A stretch of DNA of 64,000 bases from CADCTP01 sp963849885 (GTDB lineage Bacteria; Actinomycetota; Actinomycetes; Mycobacteriales; CADCTP01), in the NCBI GenBank assembly GCA_963849885.1, contig CAWKIV010000019.1:1-64000 (forward strand), read 5' to 3'. The notes under the pieces were generated by a model that was not told where the DNA came from, made no database searches, and worked only from the letters and a program-made list of their open reading frames with translations. Below, piece by piece: positions 42,822 to 51,580 of the stretch (within the stretch, counting starts at the first letter, position 1; every line of letters begins with the position of its first letter). Position numbers and translations under genes: made by a program.

Positions 42822-43346
42822 TCAGTACTCCCAGCTCGCGTACTCCGGCACGCTCTTCTTCATGTCGTCGTAGAGCAGCACCATGCGGTCGATGTACCAG
42901 GCCTTGGCGGTCTGGGTCAGGCCCAGCGCGACGACCGTCGCCAGCGGATCCAGCACCACCAGGGCCCAGGCGAGCAGCAGGACCCCGATCCCGGCGATGC
43001 TGTTGGCGACGTTCGGCACCGGGCCGCGGAACTGCTCCGGGATGGGCACGGTGGCCCGCTCCGAGTAGACCCGCTCGCCGAAGACGCCCTTCGACGCCCA
43101 GTTGCGGGTCGAGGCCGGCGGGCGGAACAGCAGCGGGTTGACGAACAGGAACACCGTCACCAGCGCCACCGGGACCAGGCACCACCAGCCGATCCAGTCC
43201 CGGCTCCAGAACGCGAGCGCGTACAGCGGCAGCACCGCGAAGCGGGTCCACACGCTGGCCGGGTTGGCGTGCCGGGTCCAGCTGTCGCCCTTCAGGCCGA
43301 AGACGCGGGCGATCCGGGCCTCCATCGACGGCCGCGGCGCGCTCAT
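42822..43346 (-). CDS. DUF6653 family membrane protein
   Basis: A 174-residue protein with DSWTRHANPASVWTRFAVLP then LYALAFWSRDWIGWWCLVP, VFLFVNPLLFRPPASTRNWA SKG and VYSERATVPIPEQFRGPVPN, the pattern of this actinobacterial family. Four hydrophobic segments are visible, the last pair around VANSIAGIGVLLLAWALVVL and PLATVVALGLTQ. It is the last gene of an operon and starts inside the stop of the peptidase-like gene (ATGA). No function is established. Confidence 0.8.
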   Translation of the reverse strand: MSAPRPSMEARIARVFGLKGDSWTRHANPASVWTRFAVLPLYALAFWSRDWIGWWCLVPVALVTVFLFVNPLLFRPPASTRNWASKGVFGERVYSERATVPIPEQFRGPVPNVANSIAGIGVLLLAWALVVLDPLATVVALGLTQTAKAWYIDRMVLLYDDMKKSVPEYASWEY

Positions 43347-44893
43347 TCGACGGGCCCGGCGTGCTCGGGGTCGAACGGCAGCCGGTCGGACCGGCACACC
43401 GTCCCGCTCCGCGGGACGACCACGTCGACGAGGTAGCGGCCGATCGTCCGCTGCACGCACGCGCTCGGGTCGGCCAGCGTCAGGTGCCCGTAGCCGTCGT
43501 GCACGAGCAGCGACGCGTTGCCCAGCCGGTGCGCGACCCGGCGGGCCGCGGCCAGCGGGGTGTTCGGGTCGAGCCTGGTGCCGACGACGAGGATCGGGTC
43601 GCGGGTCGTCACGTCCCAGGGCCCGGTGGCCGGGTGCGCCGCGCGGGCCGGCCAGGACGCGCACGGTGCGCCGATCTGCCAGCCCATGGTCGGGCCGCCG
43701 ATCCGGCTGACCCGCTCCAGCCGGTCGACCACCCGCGGCCAGTCCGCGGCGTCCTGCCGGGCGACCGCGTCGATGCAGGTGAACGCGGCCGACTGCTCCT
43801 GGCCGGCGCGGAAGGGGTCGGAGCGCAGCACGGTGGCGAAGTCCTCGACCGCCGAGCCGTCGCCCTGGATGGCCAGCTCCAGCAGCTGGGCCGCCAGCGG
43901 CCAGCGCCCCGGCCGCGGCAGCGCGGCCAGCTTGAGCACCGCCAACGCCTCGCCGTACGTCAGCTCGCCGGGCGGGGTCGCGTTCGGCGCGGGCAGCGGG
44001 GCACGGCGCAGCCGGGCCAGCAGCCCGTCCACCCGCGGGCGGACCGGGCCGTGTCCGGCCAGCGCGCACCGCTGCGGACCGGCGTCCTCGCACAGCCGGG
44101 TGAACTCGGTGTACAGCTCGTCGACGTCGCGCAGCCCGTCCGCGAGCGCGGCCGCCGTCCCCCGCTCGTATGCGAGCGGGTCGACCACGCCGTCGAAGAC
44201 CATGGCCCGCACCTTGTGCGGGAAGAGCGCCGCGTAGGTCTGGCCGAGCAGCGTCCCGTTGGACTCGCCGAGGAAGGTCAGCTTCGGGTCGCCGACGGCC
44301 CGGCGCAGGTGCTCGAGGTCGCGGGCCATGTCCAGGATGGACAGGTGCCGCAGCAGCGCGCCGTTGCGCTCGCCGCAGCGGCGGGCCAGCCCGACGGTCA
44401 GCGGCAGGTAGCGCCGCTCCTCGGCCCGGTTGCCCGGCAGCGTCGCGTCGCCCCAGAAGGCGGCCCGCTGCTCCGGCCCGGCGAAGCAGCTCACCGCCGG
44501 GGTGCTGCCGTTGCTGCCGCGCGGGTCCCAGCCGACCACGTCGAAGCGGCCGCCGGTCAGCGCGTCCAGCGCGGCGCCGCGCTGGAAGACGGTGGACACC
44601 CCGGAGTCGCCCGGGCCACCGGGGTTGACCAGCAGGGAGCCGATCCGGTGGGCCGGGTCGGTGGCCCGGTGCCGGGCGACGGCCAGGCTGATCCTGGTGC
44701 CGTACGGCCGGGACCAGTCCAGCGGCACGGCCACGGTGGCGCACTCGATGCGCTCGCCGCAGGCGGTCCAGGCGATCGGCGCGGTGGCCGGTGCGGCCGG
44801 CGTCCTTGCGGCCGGCGCGGCGGCGGCCACCGCCGGCGCGGTCAGCGCGGCCGCGGCCGTGCCGGCCGCCAGCAGCGCGAGTCGTCGTCTCAC
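43343..44893 (-). CDS. Exported alpha/beta-hydrolase, tripeptidyl aminopeptidase-like
   Basis: A 516-residue secreted hydrolase of the Streptomyces tripeptidyl aminopeptidase/TAP-like family. It has a signal peptide (RRRLALLAAGTAAAALTAPA), then CATVAVPLDWSRPYGTRISL, LLVNPGGPGDSGVSTVFQRG (oxyanion loop) and FDVVGWDPRGSNGSTP. The nucleophile elbow is TFLGESNGTLLGQTYAALFP, GESNG where relatives have GGSYG. The acid is in VVGTRLDPNTPLAAA and the base His in VHDGYGHLTLAD. It would release peptides or esterified metabolites outside the cell. It overlaps both neighbours by four bases. Confidence 0.88.
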   Translation of the reverse strand: MRRRLALLAAGTAAAALTAPAVAAAAPAARTPAAPATAPIAWTACGERIECATVAVPLDWSRPYGTRISLAVARHRATDPAHRIGSLLVNPGGPGDSGVSTVFQRGAALDALTGGRFDVVGWDPRGSNGSTPAVSCFAGPEQRAAFWGDATLPGNRAEERRYLPLTVGLARRCGERNGALLRHLSILDMARDLEHLRRAVGDPKLTFLGESNGTLLGQTYAALFPHKVRAMVFDGVVDPLAYERGTAAALADGLRDVDELYTEFTRLCEDAGPQRCALAGHGPVRPRVDGLLARLRRAPLPAPNATPPGELTYGEALAVLKLAALPRPGRWPLAAQLLELAIQGDGSAVEDFATVLRSDPFRAGQEQSAAFTCIDAVARQDAADWPRVVDRLERVSRIGGPTMGWQIGAPCASWPARAAHPATGPWDVTTRDPILVVGTRLDPNTPLAAARRVAHRLGNASLLVHDGYGHLTLADPSACVQRTIGRYLVDVVVPRSGTVCRSDRLPFDPEHAGPVE

Positions 44894-45126
44894 GGGTTCC
44901 TCCCGGGGTGCGGCTCGCCGTCCACCAGGACGGCGAGGACGTCGCCGCCGCTGTCCCAGACCAGGGTCAGCAGGGCGCGCAGGGCGGGTTGGTCGATGAC
45001 GGTGCCGGTGAGCACGGTCCGGTCCGGGTCGCGGCGGACCTCGACCTCACCGAACCGGCTGCGGATCTGGTCCAGCACGAGCCGCGGCGGCCGGCTGGCT
45101 GTGTGCAGCTCGTAGTGGGCCGTCAC
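44890..45126 (-). CDS. Small conserved protein, BON/ferredoxin-like size
   Basis: A 78-residue protein: YELHTASRPPRLVLDQIRSR, FGEVEVRRDPDRTVLTGTVI and DQPALRALLTLVWDSGGDVL. It looks like a family of small actinobacterial proteins with the core TxLTGxxxDQxALxxLL, of unknown function. It starts at GTG 45126 inside the stop of the preceding gene and ends inside the start of the peptidase-like gene, so all are co-translated. Confidence 0.65.
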   Translation of the reverse strand: MTAHYELHTASRPPRLVLDQIRSRFGEVEVRRDPDRTVLTGTVIDQPALRALLTLVWDSGGDVLAVLVDGEPHPGRNP

Positions 45127-45449
45127 GGCACCCTCGCCGGTTGCGGCCGCTGGGCCGGCGGCTTGGTGTACGCGGTGAAGGCCGCCGCGGTGAGGCAGCC
45201 GAGCAGGGTGAGCTGGCGGTCGAGCGCGGCGTCGCTGGCCAGCGGCGGACCGGCGTCGACGTCCACGTCGCTGACGCTGACCGCCCGGCCGGCGCTGCTG
45301 ACCACGTGCTCGTCGGTGCGGTAGAAGCCGTCCGCGTCGCGGCGGGTCTGCTGCGCCCACAGCAGCGCCGCGCCGGCGACGAGGAGCGGCAGCCCGACGA
45401 GCGCCGCCACGATCGCGGCGGCGATCCGGACTCCCTTGTTGGTACCCAT
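45123..45449 (-). CDS. Small membrane-anchored exported protein
   Basis: A 108-residue protein with one N-terminal membrane segment (RIAAAIVAALVGLPLLVAGA) and an extracytoplasmic part, RRDADGFYRTDEHVVSSAGR followed by AVSVSDVDVDAG, ending in a Pro-rich tail. As far as I recall, the ADGFY.T....V.S....V.S.DVD pattern is common in actinobacterial membrane proteins of unknown role. GGAGGGCGGG lies upstream of the ATG at 45449. It heads the four-gene operon that ends with DUF6653. Confidence 0.7.
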   Translation of the reverse strand: MGTNKGVRIAAAIVAALVGLPLLVAGAALLWAQQTRRDADGFYRTDEHVVSSAGRAVSVSDVDVDAGPPLASDAALDRQLTLLGCLTAAAFTAYTKPPAQRPQPARVP

Positions 45450-45590
45450 GTCCCGCCCTCCTCCGGCCGCCCGCGGCGGGCGGCCCGGTGCGCACCGTCC
45501 CGCCCACCCGGGTGGTGGCGCACCACCCGGGCCCTCTTCCACCCGGGGTTACGCTTCGTCCAGTCCAGTCAGCAGAGAGCGGGAGCGGGG

Positions 45591-47867
45591 ATGGCCGGGC
45601 GCGGCGAAGCTGCCTCGGCGCCGCTGCTCGCCGCCAAGCGGACGGTCCCGCCGCGCCGTCCCGGCCTGGTGCCGCGCCGCCGGCTGCTGGAGCGGCTGGC
45701 CGCGGCGGAGACCCGGCTGGTCGCCGTGGTCGCGCCGGCCGGCTGGGGGAAGACCACGCTGCTCGCCGAGTGGGTGCAGGACCCGGTGGAGCCCCGCCCG
45801 GTCGCCTGGGTGTCGCTGGACGAAGCGGACGACGAGCCCGGCCGGTTCTGGACCTACGTGCTGACCGCGCTGCAGGCGACGGTGCCCGCGGTCGGGCCGG
45901 CGCCGCTGGCCGCGCTCACCGCGCCCGGCCTGGCGCCGGTGGACCTGGCCCTGCCCACCCTCCTCAACGAGCTGGAGGCGGCCGGCGACATCCAGCACCT
46001 GCTGGTCCTCGACGACTACCACGCGCTCACCGACCCGCGGATCCACGAGGGCGTCGAGTTCGTCCTGTCGTACCTGCCGCCGGCGCTGCGGCTGGTGATC
46101 GCCGGTCGCGCCGACCCGCCGCTCCCGCTGGCCCGGCTGCGCGCCCGTGGCGAGCTGACCGACATCCGCGCCAGCGACCTGCGCTTCACCGACGCCGAGG
46201 CGGCCGCGCTGGTCAGCGCGGTGGGCGGGATCGAGGTGGACGCGGACGCGATGGACGCGCTGCGCGAGCGGACCGAAGGTTGGGCCGCCGGTCTGCAGCT
46301 GGCCGCGCTGTCGGTGCGGGGGAGCGCGGCACCGGCGGCCGCGGCCGCCGCGATCCGCGGCGACGACCGGCACGTGCTCGACTACTTCTCCGCCGAGGTG
46401 CTGGACCGGCTGCCGGCCGACCACCGCGACCTGCTGGTCCGGGCCTCCGTGCTGGAGCGGCTGTCCGGGCCGCTGTGCGACGCCGCGCTGGACCGGACCG
46501 GGTCGGCGCGGGTGCTGGCCGAGCTCGACCGGGCCGACCTCTTCGTGGTGCCGCTGGACGAGCGGCACGAGTGGTATCGCTGCCACCACCTCTTCAGGGA
46601 CGCGCTGCGCCGCGAGCTGGAGCTGTCCGCGCCGGCCGAGCAGGCCTCGGTGCTGGCCCGGGCCGCCCGCTGGCACCTGGCCCAGGGCTACGTGGAGGAG
46701 TCGGTCCGCCTCCACCTCGCCGCCGGCGAGCGGGCGGCCGCGGTGCAGCTGCTGCGGGCGTCGTCGCGGGAGTTCGTGCTGCGCGGCGCGGTGTCGACGT
46801 ACCTGCAGCTCGGCGACCTGGCCGGCCCCTGGGTCACCGACCCGCAGCTGTGCCTCAGCCTCGCCTTCGCGGCCTCGCTCAGCGGCAACTGGGAGCGGCT
46901 GCCGGTGTGGCTCGGCGAGGTCGAGGCGCGGATGACGGACGACAGCCCGCCGCTGGACGGCTGGCGCAGCCTGCGGGCGGCGCTGCTCGCCACCCGGGCC
47001 GGCTACTGCTACCCGGCCAGCGCGGACGCGCCGGCCGCGCTGGCCGACGCGGAGGCCGCCGTCGCGCTGGAGCCGGACCCGGCCGACGCCGGCTTCGTGG
47101 TGACCCGGGCCGCGCTGGGAGCCGTGCTCAACGACGCGGACCGGCCCGCCGACGCGCTCGGCCCGCTCGCCGCGGCCTGGACGGCCCCGGCGCTGCCCAC
47201 GGTGCTGCCGCTGGTGCTGCTGCAGGCCGCGGGACAGTACGCGATGGCGTTGCTGCGGGAGGGCCGGCCGGAGGAGGCCCAGCAGGTCTGCCGGCACGCC
47301 GCGCCGGCCGCCGAGGCCGTCGAGCGCGCCTGGGGGGAGGGCGCCGGGGCGATGGCCGCCCGGCTGCGCACGGTCGAGGGCCGGCTCGCGCACCGGGCCG
47401 GCGACCTGACCGCGGCGGTGGCCACGCTGGAGCGGGCGGCCCGGATGGCTCGGGTGTGGGGGGAGGGCACCTACCTCATCGACGCGCTGGTCGCGCTGGC
47501 CGAGGCGCGGCTGGCCGCCGGCGACGCCGAGGGCGCCCGCCGGGCCCTGAGCGTGGCCCGGGAGACCGCGGAGGCCGACGAGGTCCGGCTGGTCGCCGTC
47601 CGGGCCCTGACCGAAGCCGAGTCGCGGGCCGGTCGGGGCGCCGCCCGGGCCGCCCGCCGGGCCGGGCGGCTGGTCGAGGAGCTGACCGACCGGGAGCTGG
47701 CGGTGCTCCGGATGCTGCCCGGGCCCGCCACCCAGCGGGAGATCGGCAGCGCACTCTTCCTGTCGCTGAACACCGTGAAGGGCTACACCAAGAGCCTCTA
47801 CCGCAAGCTGGACGTGCCCACCCGGGCCGCCGCCGTCGACCGCGCCCGCGACCTCGGCCTCATCTGA
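45591..47867 (+). CDS. MalT-like LuxR-family ATP-dependent transcriptional activator
   Basis: A 758-residue STAND-type regulator. The N-terminal NTPase has the P-loop VVAPAGWGKTTLLAEWVQDP and the Walker B-like HLLVLDDYHALTDPRIHEGV. It is followed by a winged helix, a long TPR-like middle region, and a C-terminal LuxR HTH (LTDRELAVLRMLPGPATQRE, IGSALFLSLNTVKGYTKSLY, RKLDVPTRAAAVDRA). MalT-type proteins activate on binding a small ligand and ATP. It adjoins the iron importer rather than the maltose genes, so its target is open. The ATG at 45591 is preceded by GGGAGCGGGG. Confidence 0.9.
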   Translation: MAGRGEAASAPLLAAKRTVPPRRPGLVPRRRLLERLAAAETRLVAVVAPAGWGKTTLLAEWVQDPVEPRPVAWVSLDEADDEPGRFWTYVLTALQATVPAVGPAPLAALTAPGLAPVDLALPTLLNELEAAGDIQHLLVLDDYHALTDPRIHEGVEFVLSYLPPALRLVIAGRADPPLPLARLRARGELTDIRASDLRFTDAEAAALVSAVGGIEVDADAMDALRERTEGWAAGLQLAALSVRGSAAPAAAAAAIRGDDRHVLDYFSAEVLDRLPADHRDLLVRASVLERLSGPLCDAALDRTGSARVLAELDRADLFVVPLDERHEWYRCHHLFRDALRRELELSAPAEQASVLARAARWHLAQGYVEESVRLHLAAGERAAAVQLLRASSREFVLRGAVSTYLQLGDLAGPWVTDPQLCLSLAFAASLSGNWERLPVWLGEVEARMTDDSPPLDGWRSLRAALLATRAGYCYPASADAPAALADAEAAVALEPDPADAGFVVTRAALGAVLNDADRPADALGPLAAAWTAPALPTVLPLVLLQAAGQYAMALLREGRPEEAQQVCRHAAPAAEAVERAWGEGAGAMAARLRTVEGRLAHRAGDLTAAVATLERAARMARVWGEGTYLIDALVALAEARLAAGDAEGARRALSVARETAEADEVRLVAVRALTEAESRAGRGAARAARRAGRLVEELTDRELAVLRMLPGPATQREIGSALFLSLNTVKGYTKSLYRKLDVPTRAAAVDRARDLGLI

Positions 47868-47870
47868 AGG

Positions 47871-48950
47871 TCACTCGGTGGGGTAGGCGAGGGCTTCGCC
47901 GGTGATGGTGAGGCGGACGGTGGTGCCGGGCTGGGGGAGGGGATGGCCGGCGGTCCGGGCGACGACCTCCGGGCCGCCGACCAGCTCCAGGCGGACGGCG
48001 GCGTCGTGGCCGAAGTAGCTGACGTCGCGGACCTTCGCCTCCACCCCGCCGGAGTCGCCGGAGCCGCCCGGGCCGGCGGAGTCGCCGGAGCCGCCGGCGG
48101 GGCCGAGCACGATCTGCTCGGGGCGCAGCAGCACCTGCGCCGGCCCCTCCACCGGGGCGCCGCCGGCCGCGCGGACCGGCACCGAGCCCAGCGCGCAGGC
48201 GGCCCGGCCGTCGTGCACCTCGCCCGGCAGCAGCACCGCCTCGCCGACGAAGCGGGCCACCCCGGCGTCCGCCGGCGTCCGGTACACCTCCTCCGGCGGG
48301 GACAGCTGCACCAGCCGGCCGTCCCGCATCACCGCGACCTGGTCGGCCAGCGACAGCGCCTCGGCCTGGTCGTGGGTGACCAGCACCGCGGTCGCGCCGG
48401 CCGCGGCCAGGGCCGCGCCGACCGCCCGCCGGGTGGAGTCCCGCAGCGCCGCGTCCAGCGACGAGAACGGCTCGTCCAGCAGCACTATCGCCGGCCGCGG
48501 CGCCAGCGCCCGGGCCACCGCGACCCGCTGCTGCTGGCCGCCGGAGAGCTCGTGCGGAGCGCGCGCGGCCAGCGCCGGCTCCAGCCCGACCAGCTCCAGC
48601 AGCTCCGCCACCCGCCCACCGGTACGGTCGCGACGCGACAGTCCGAAAGCGACGTTCGCGGCCACCGACAGGTGCGGGAAGAGCGCGCCCTCCTGCGGCA
48701 CGTAGCCCACCCGGCGGTGCTGGGGCGGCCGGGACCGGCCGGCGCCGTACACGGTCTCGGCACCGAGCCGGATCTCCCCGGAGTCGGGGTCGTCGAAGCC
48801 GGCGACCAGCCGCAGCAGCGTGGTCTTGCCGCAGCCGGACGGACCGAGCACGGCGGTGACGGTCCGCTCGGGCACGTGCAGGTCCACTCCGGACAGCACC
48901 GGGACCGGGCCGAAGGAGCGGGTCACCCCGCGCAGGGTGAGCGAGGTCAT
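47871..48950 (-). CDS. fbpC: Iron(III) ABC importer ATPase (FbpC-like)
   Basis: A 359-residue ABC importer ATPase: Walker A GPSGCGKT, Q-loop GYVPQEGALFPHLSVAAN, signature LSGGQQQRVAVARALA, Walker B AIVLLDEPFSSLD and H-loop VLVTHDQAEAL. A C-terminal TOBE-like domain (VLLRPEQIVLGPAG) follows. It belongs to the Fbp/spermidine class and energises the permease, whose stop overlaps this start by four bases (48947-48950). A Gly/Ser-rich insert lies near residue 285. Confidence 0.9.
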   Translation of the reverse strand: MTSLTLRGVTRSFGPVPVLSGVDLHVPERTVTAVLGPSGCGKTTLLRLVAGFDDPDSGEIRLGAETVYGAGRSRPPQHRRVGYVPQEGALFPHLSVAANVAFGLSRRDRTGGRVAELLELVGLEPALAARAPHELSGGQQQRVAVARALAPRPAIVLLDEPFSSLDAALRDSTRRAVGAALAAAGATAVLVTHDQAEALSLADQVAVMRDGRLVQLSPPEEVYRTPADAGVARFVGEAVLLPGEVHDGRAACALGSVPVRAAGGAPVEGPAQVLLRPEQIVLGPAGGSGDSAGPGGSGDSGGVEAKVRDVSYFGHDAAVRLELVGGPEVVARTAGHPLPQPGTTVRLTITGEALAYPTE

Positions 48951-50518
48951 CGGCGGGCCTCCCGGGTGAGCAGCAACGTGGCCGGGGCCGACAGCAGCAC
49001 CATCATCGCCGCGTACGGCGCCGCCGCCCCGTAGGCGAGGCTGTTGCTCTGCTGCCAGAACTCGGTGGCCAGCGTGACCGTGCCGACCGGGGCGAGCAGC
49101 AGGGTGGCGGTCAGCTCGGTGACCACGGCCAGGAAGACCAGCGCGGCCCCGGCGCCCAGGCCGGGCGCGATGAGCGGCAGCGTCACCCGCCGCAGCGTGG
49201 CCAGCGGGCCGGCGCCGAGGCTGTGCGCGACCGAGTCGAGCACCGGCGGCGCCTGGGCCAGCGCGGCCCGGACGGTCACCACCGCCCGCGGCAGGAAGAG
49301 GATCACGTAGCCGGCGACCAGCAGCGGCACCGTCTGGTAGAGCGGCCGGGCGTACCGGATGGCCAGCGTGACCAGGGCCAGCGCGACCACGATGCCGGGC
49401 ACCGAGCTGCCCAGGTAGAGGCTGCGCTCGAGCGCGGTGGCCAGCCGGCCGCGGTGCCGGACCGCGAGCCAGGCGCCGGGCACCGCGAGCAGGGTGGTGA
49501 CCGCGGCGGCGACCGCGCCCAGGCTGAGCGAGCTGGCCGTCGCGCCGGCCAGCTCGACCGGGTCGACGCCGGTGGAGGAGCCGGCCAGCAGCCAGTGGAC
49601 CAGGCTGGCCAGCGGCACCAGCAGGGCCAGCCCGAGCAGCGCGCCCAGCCCGGCCAGCGCGCCGGCGATCCCGGCCGGGCCGAGCCGGGCCCGGGACACC
49701 GGCCGGGCCGCGCCGCCGCCGAGCCGGGCGTACCGGGCCCGGCCGCGCAGCCGGACCTCGGCCAGCAGCAGCAGCAGGCAGCACAGCACCAGCACGCCGG
49801 CCAGCATGTTCGCCGCGGTGCTGGTGAACGACGACTCGTACTGGTCGTAGATGGCGGTGGTGAAGGTCGGGTAGCGCAGCAGCTGCAGCGCGCCGAACTC
49901 GGCCAGCAGGTGCAGCGCGACCAGCAGCGCGCCGCCGAGCAGCGCCGGCCGCAGCTGCGGCAGCACCACCCGGGCGAAGGTGCGCCAGCGGCCCAGGCCG
50001 AGCGAGTACGCGCTCTCCTCCAGCCCCGGGTCGAGCCCGCGCAGCGCGGCCGCGGCCGGCAGGAAGACCAGCGGGAAGTAGGACAGCGTCACGATCAGCA
50101 GCGCCCCGGCGTACCCGGTCACCCGGCTGGTCAGCGACACCCAGCCGAAGCTGTTCACGAACGCGGGCACCGCCAGCGGCGCCACCAGCAGCACCGTCCA
50201 CAGGCGACGGCCGGGCAGCGTGGTCCGCTCCACCAGCCAGGCCGCCGCGGTGCCGAGCAGCAGGCAGAGCGCGACGCTGCCGGCGACCAGCCGGGCGGTG
50301 TTCCAGAGCAGGTCGGCGGTGCGCTCCCGGAACACCAGCCGGGCCGACTCGGCCCAGCCGGTCTCGATCGTGTAGCCGGCGATGAACCACAGCGGGACCA
50401 GCGCCAGCAGGGCGACCACGACGGCGACCACGACCAGCGGCGGCGGCGCCGGCGCGCGCCGGCGCCCGGCCGGCGGCGGGGTGCGGGGTCCGGCGCCGGG
50501 CCGGGTCAGCAGCGCCAT
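48947..50518 (-). CDS. fbpB: Iron(III) ABC importer permease (FbpB-like)
   Basis: A 523-residue fused permease with two homologous halves of about six membrane segments each. Each half carries the EAA-type loop that docks the ATPase: LEESAYSLGLGRWRTFARVV with LPQL in the first, and LDSVAHSLGAGPLATLRRVT with LPLI in the second. Together with the lipoprotein upstream and the ATPase downstream it forms a complete ferric-ion importer. The gap to the binding-protein gene is seven bases. Confidence 0.92.
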   Translation of the reverse strand: MALLTRPGAGPRTPPPAGRRRAPAPPPLVVVAVVVALLALVPLWFIAGYTIETGWAESARLVFRERTADLLWNTARLVAGSVALCLLLGTAAAWLVERTTLPGRRLWTVLLVAPLAVPAFVNSFGWVSLTSRVTGYAGALLIVTLSYFPLVFLPAAAALRGLDPGLEESAYSLGLGRWRTFARVVLPQLRPALLGGALLVALHLLAEFGALQLLRYPTFTTAIYDQYESSFTSTAANMLAGVLVLCCLLLLLAEVRLRGRARYARLGGGAARPVSRARLGPAGIAGALAGLGALLGLALLVPLASLVHWLLAGSSTGVDPVELAGATASSLSLGAVAAAVTTLLAVPGAWLAVRHRGRLATALERSLYLGSSVPGIVVALALVTLAIRYARPLYQTVPLLVAGYVILFLPRAVVTVRAALAQAPPVLDSVAHSLGAGPLATLRRVTLPLIAPGLGAGAALVFLAVVTELTATLLLAPVGTVTLATEFWQQSNSLAYGAAAPYAAMMVLLSAPATLLLTREARR

Positions 50519-50525
50519 GGCCGGC

Positions 50526-51542
50526 TTAGAGCAGTCCCGCCTGCTGCATCAGCGCGACCACCTTCGCGCCGTCCAGCTTGCCGATGTCGACGGCCGGCGG
50601 GTCCAGCTCGGACAGCGGCTTGAGCTTGGCGTTGGCGGCGATCCCGGTGCCCACCGGGTATTCCAGGGCGTTGCTGTTCACCAGCGCCTCCTGGCCGCCG
50701 CGACCGGTGAGGTATTGCACGAGCTTCTGCGCGTCCGCCGCGTGGTCGCTGGACTTGAGCACGCCGGCGCCGGAGACGCTGACGAAGCCGCCCGGGTCCT
50801 TGCCGCCGAAGAACTTCAGCTCGACGTCGCGGCTGTTGGCGCCGGACTCGGCCCGGTCCTTGTACCAGTAGTAGTGGTACATCACGCCGGTGCGCACCTC
50901 GCCGGAGTTGACCGCGGCCATCACGGCGACGTTGCTCCGGTAGACCTTCGCGTTGGCCTTCAGGCCCGTCAGCCACGCCTCGGTGGCCGCCTCGCCCTCG
51001 GTGGCGAGCACCGCGCTGACGATGGCCTGGAAGTCGGCGCCGGCCGCGGCGATGCCCACCTGGCCCTTCCACCGCGGGTCGGCCAGGTCCATGATCGACT
51101 CCGGCAGGTCGCGCTCGGGCTGCAGCCCGGGGTTGTACGCGAGCACGGTCGAGCGGGCGGCGAAGCCGACCCAGTCCTTGCCCGAGGAGACGTACGCCGG
51201 CGGCACCTGGGCGACGGTGGCGGCGTCCAGCGGGGCGAACATGCCCTTGCTCGCGACCAGCGTCATGGCCGGCGAATTCTCGGTCAGGAACACGTCGGCC
51301 GGGGAGGCGGCGCCTTCCTGGACCAGCTGGTTGCCCAGCTCGAAGTCGCTGCCGGACCGGATGACCACGTCGATCCCGGTCTCCTTGGCGAAGCCCTGCA
51401 CCATCACGGTGACCAGGTCCTCGTGCTGGGCGCTGTAGAGGGTGAGCTCGGCGTCGGACCCGGAGCCGAAGCTGCACGAGGCCGACAGCGCGACCACCGC
51501 CGCCCCGACCACCGCTCCGACCAGCCGACCGCGCCCGCGCAT
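50526..51542 (-). CDS. fbpA: Iron(III) ABC importer substrate-binding lipoprotein (FbpA-like)
   Basis: A 338-residue lipoprotein with the lipobox VALSASC and a bacterial ferric-binding/transferrin-like fold: LTLYSAQHEDLVTVMVQGFA, DVFLTENSPAMTLVASKGMF, PESIMDLADPRWKGQVGIA and the paired Tyr of VMYHYYWYKDRAESGANSRD, which in FbpA proteins bind iron. The IdeR-like box at 51562-51580 overlaps its promoter, so iron starvation should induce the operon. Confidence 0.92.
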   Translation of the reverse strand: MRGRGRLVGAVVGAAVVALSASCSFGSGSDAELTLYSAQHEDLVTVMVQGFAKETGIDVVIRSGSDFELGNQLVQEGAASPADVFLTENSPAMTLVASKGMFAPLDAATVAQVPPAYVSSGKDWVGFAARSTVLAYNPGLQPERDLPESIMDLADPRWKGQVGIAAAGADFQAIVSAVLATEGEAATEAWLTGLKANAKVYRSNVAVMAAVNSGEVRTGVMYHYYWYKDRAESGANSRDVELKFFGGKDPGGFVSVSGAGVLKSSDHAADAQKLVQYLTGRGGQEALVNSNALEYPVGTGIAANAKLKPLSELDPPAVDIGKLDGAKVVALMQQAGLL

Positions 51543-51561
51543 ACCGATCCCATCGTCCGCC

Positions 51562-51580
51562 TGAGGTTAGGCGAACCTTA
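51562..51580 (-). promoter_or_regulatory. IdeR/DtxR-like iron box
   Basis: TGAGGTTAGGCGAACCTTA matches the DtxR/IdeR consensus TTAGGTTAGGCTAACCTAA at about 16 of 19 positions and extends to CTGAGGT...ACCTCAG. It lies 20 bp upstream of the FbpA start and overlaps the stop codon of the uridine kinase-like gene. Iron-loaded repressor would block the importer. Confidence 0.75.
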
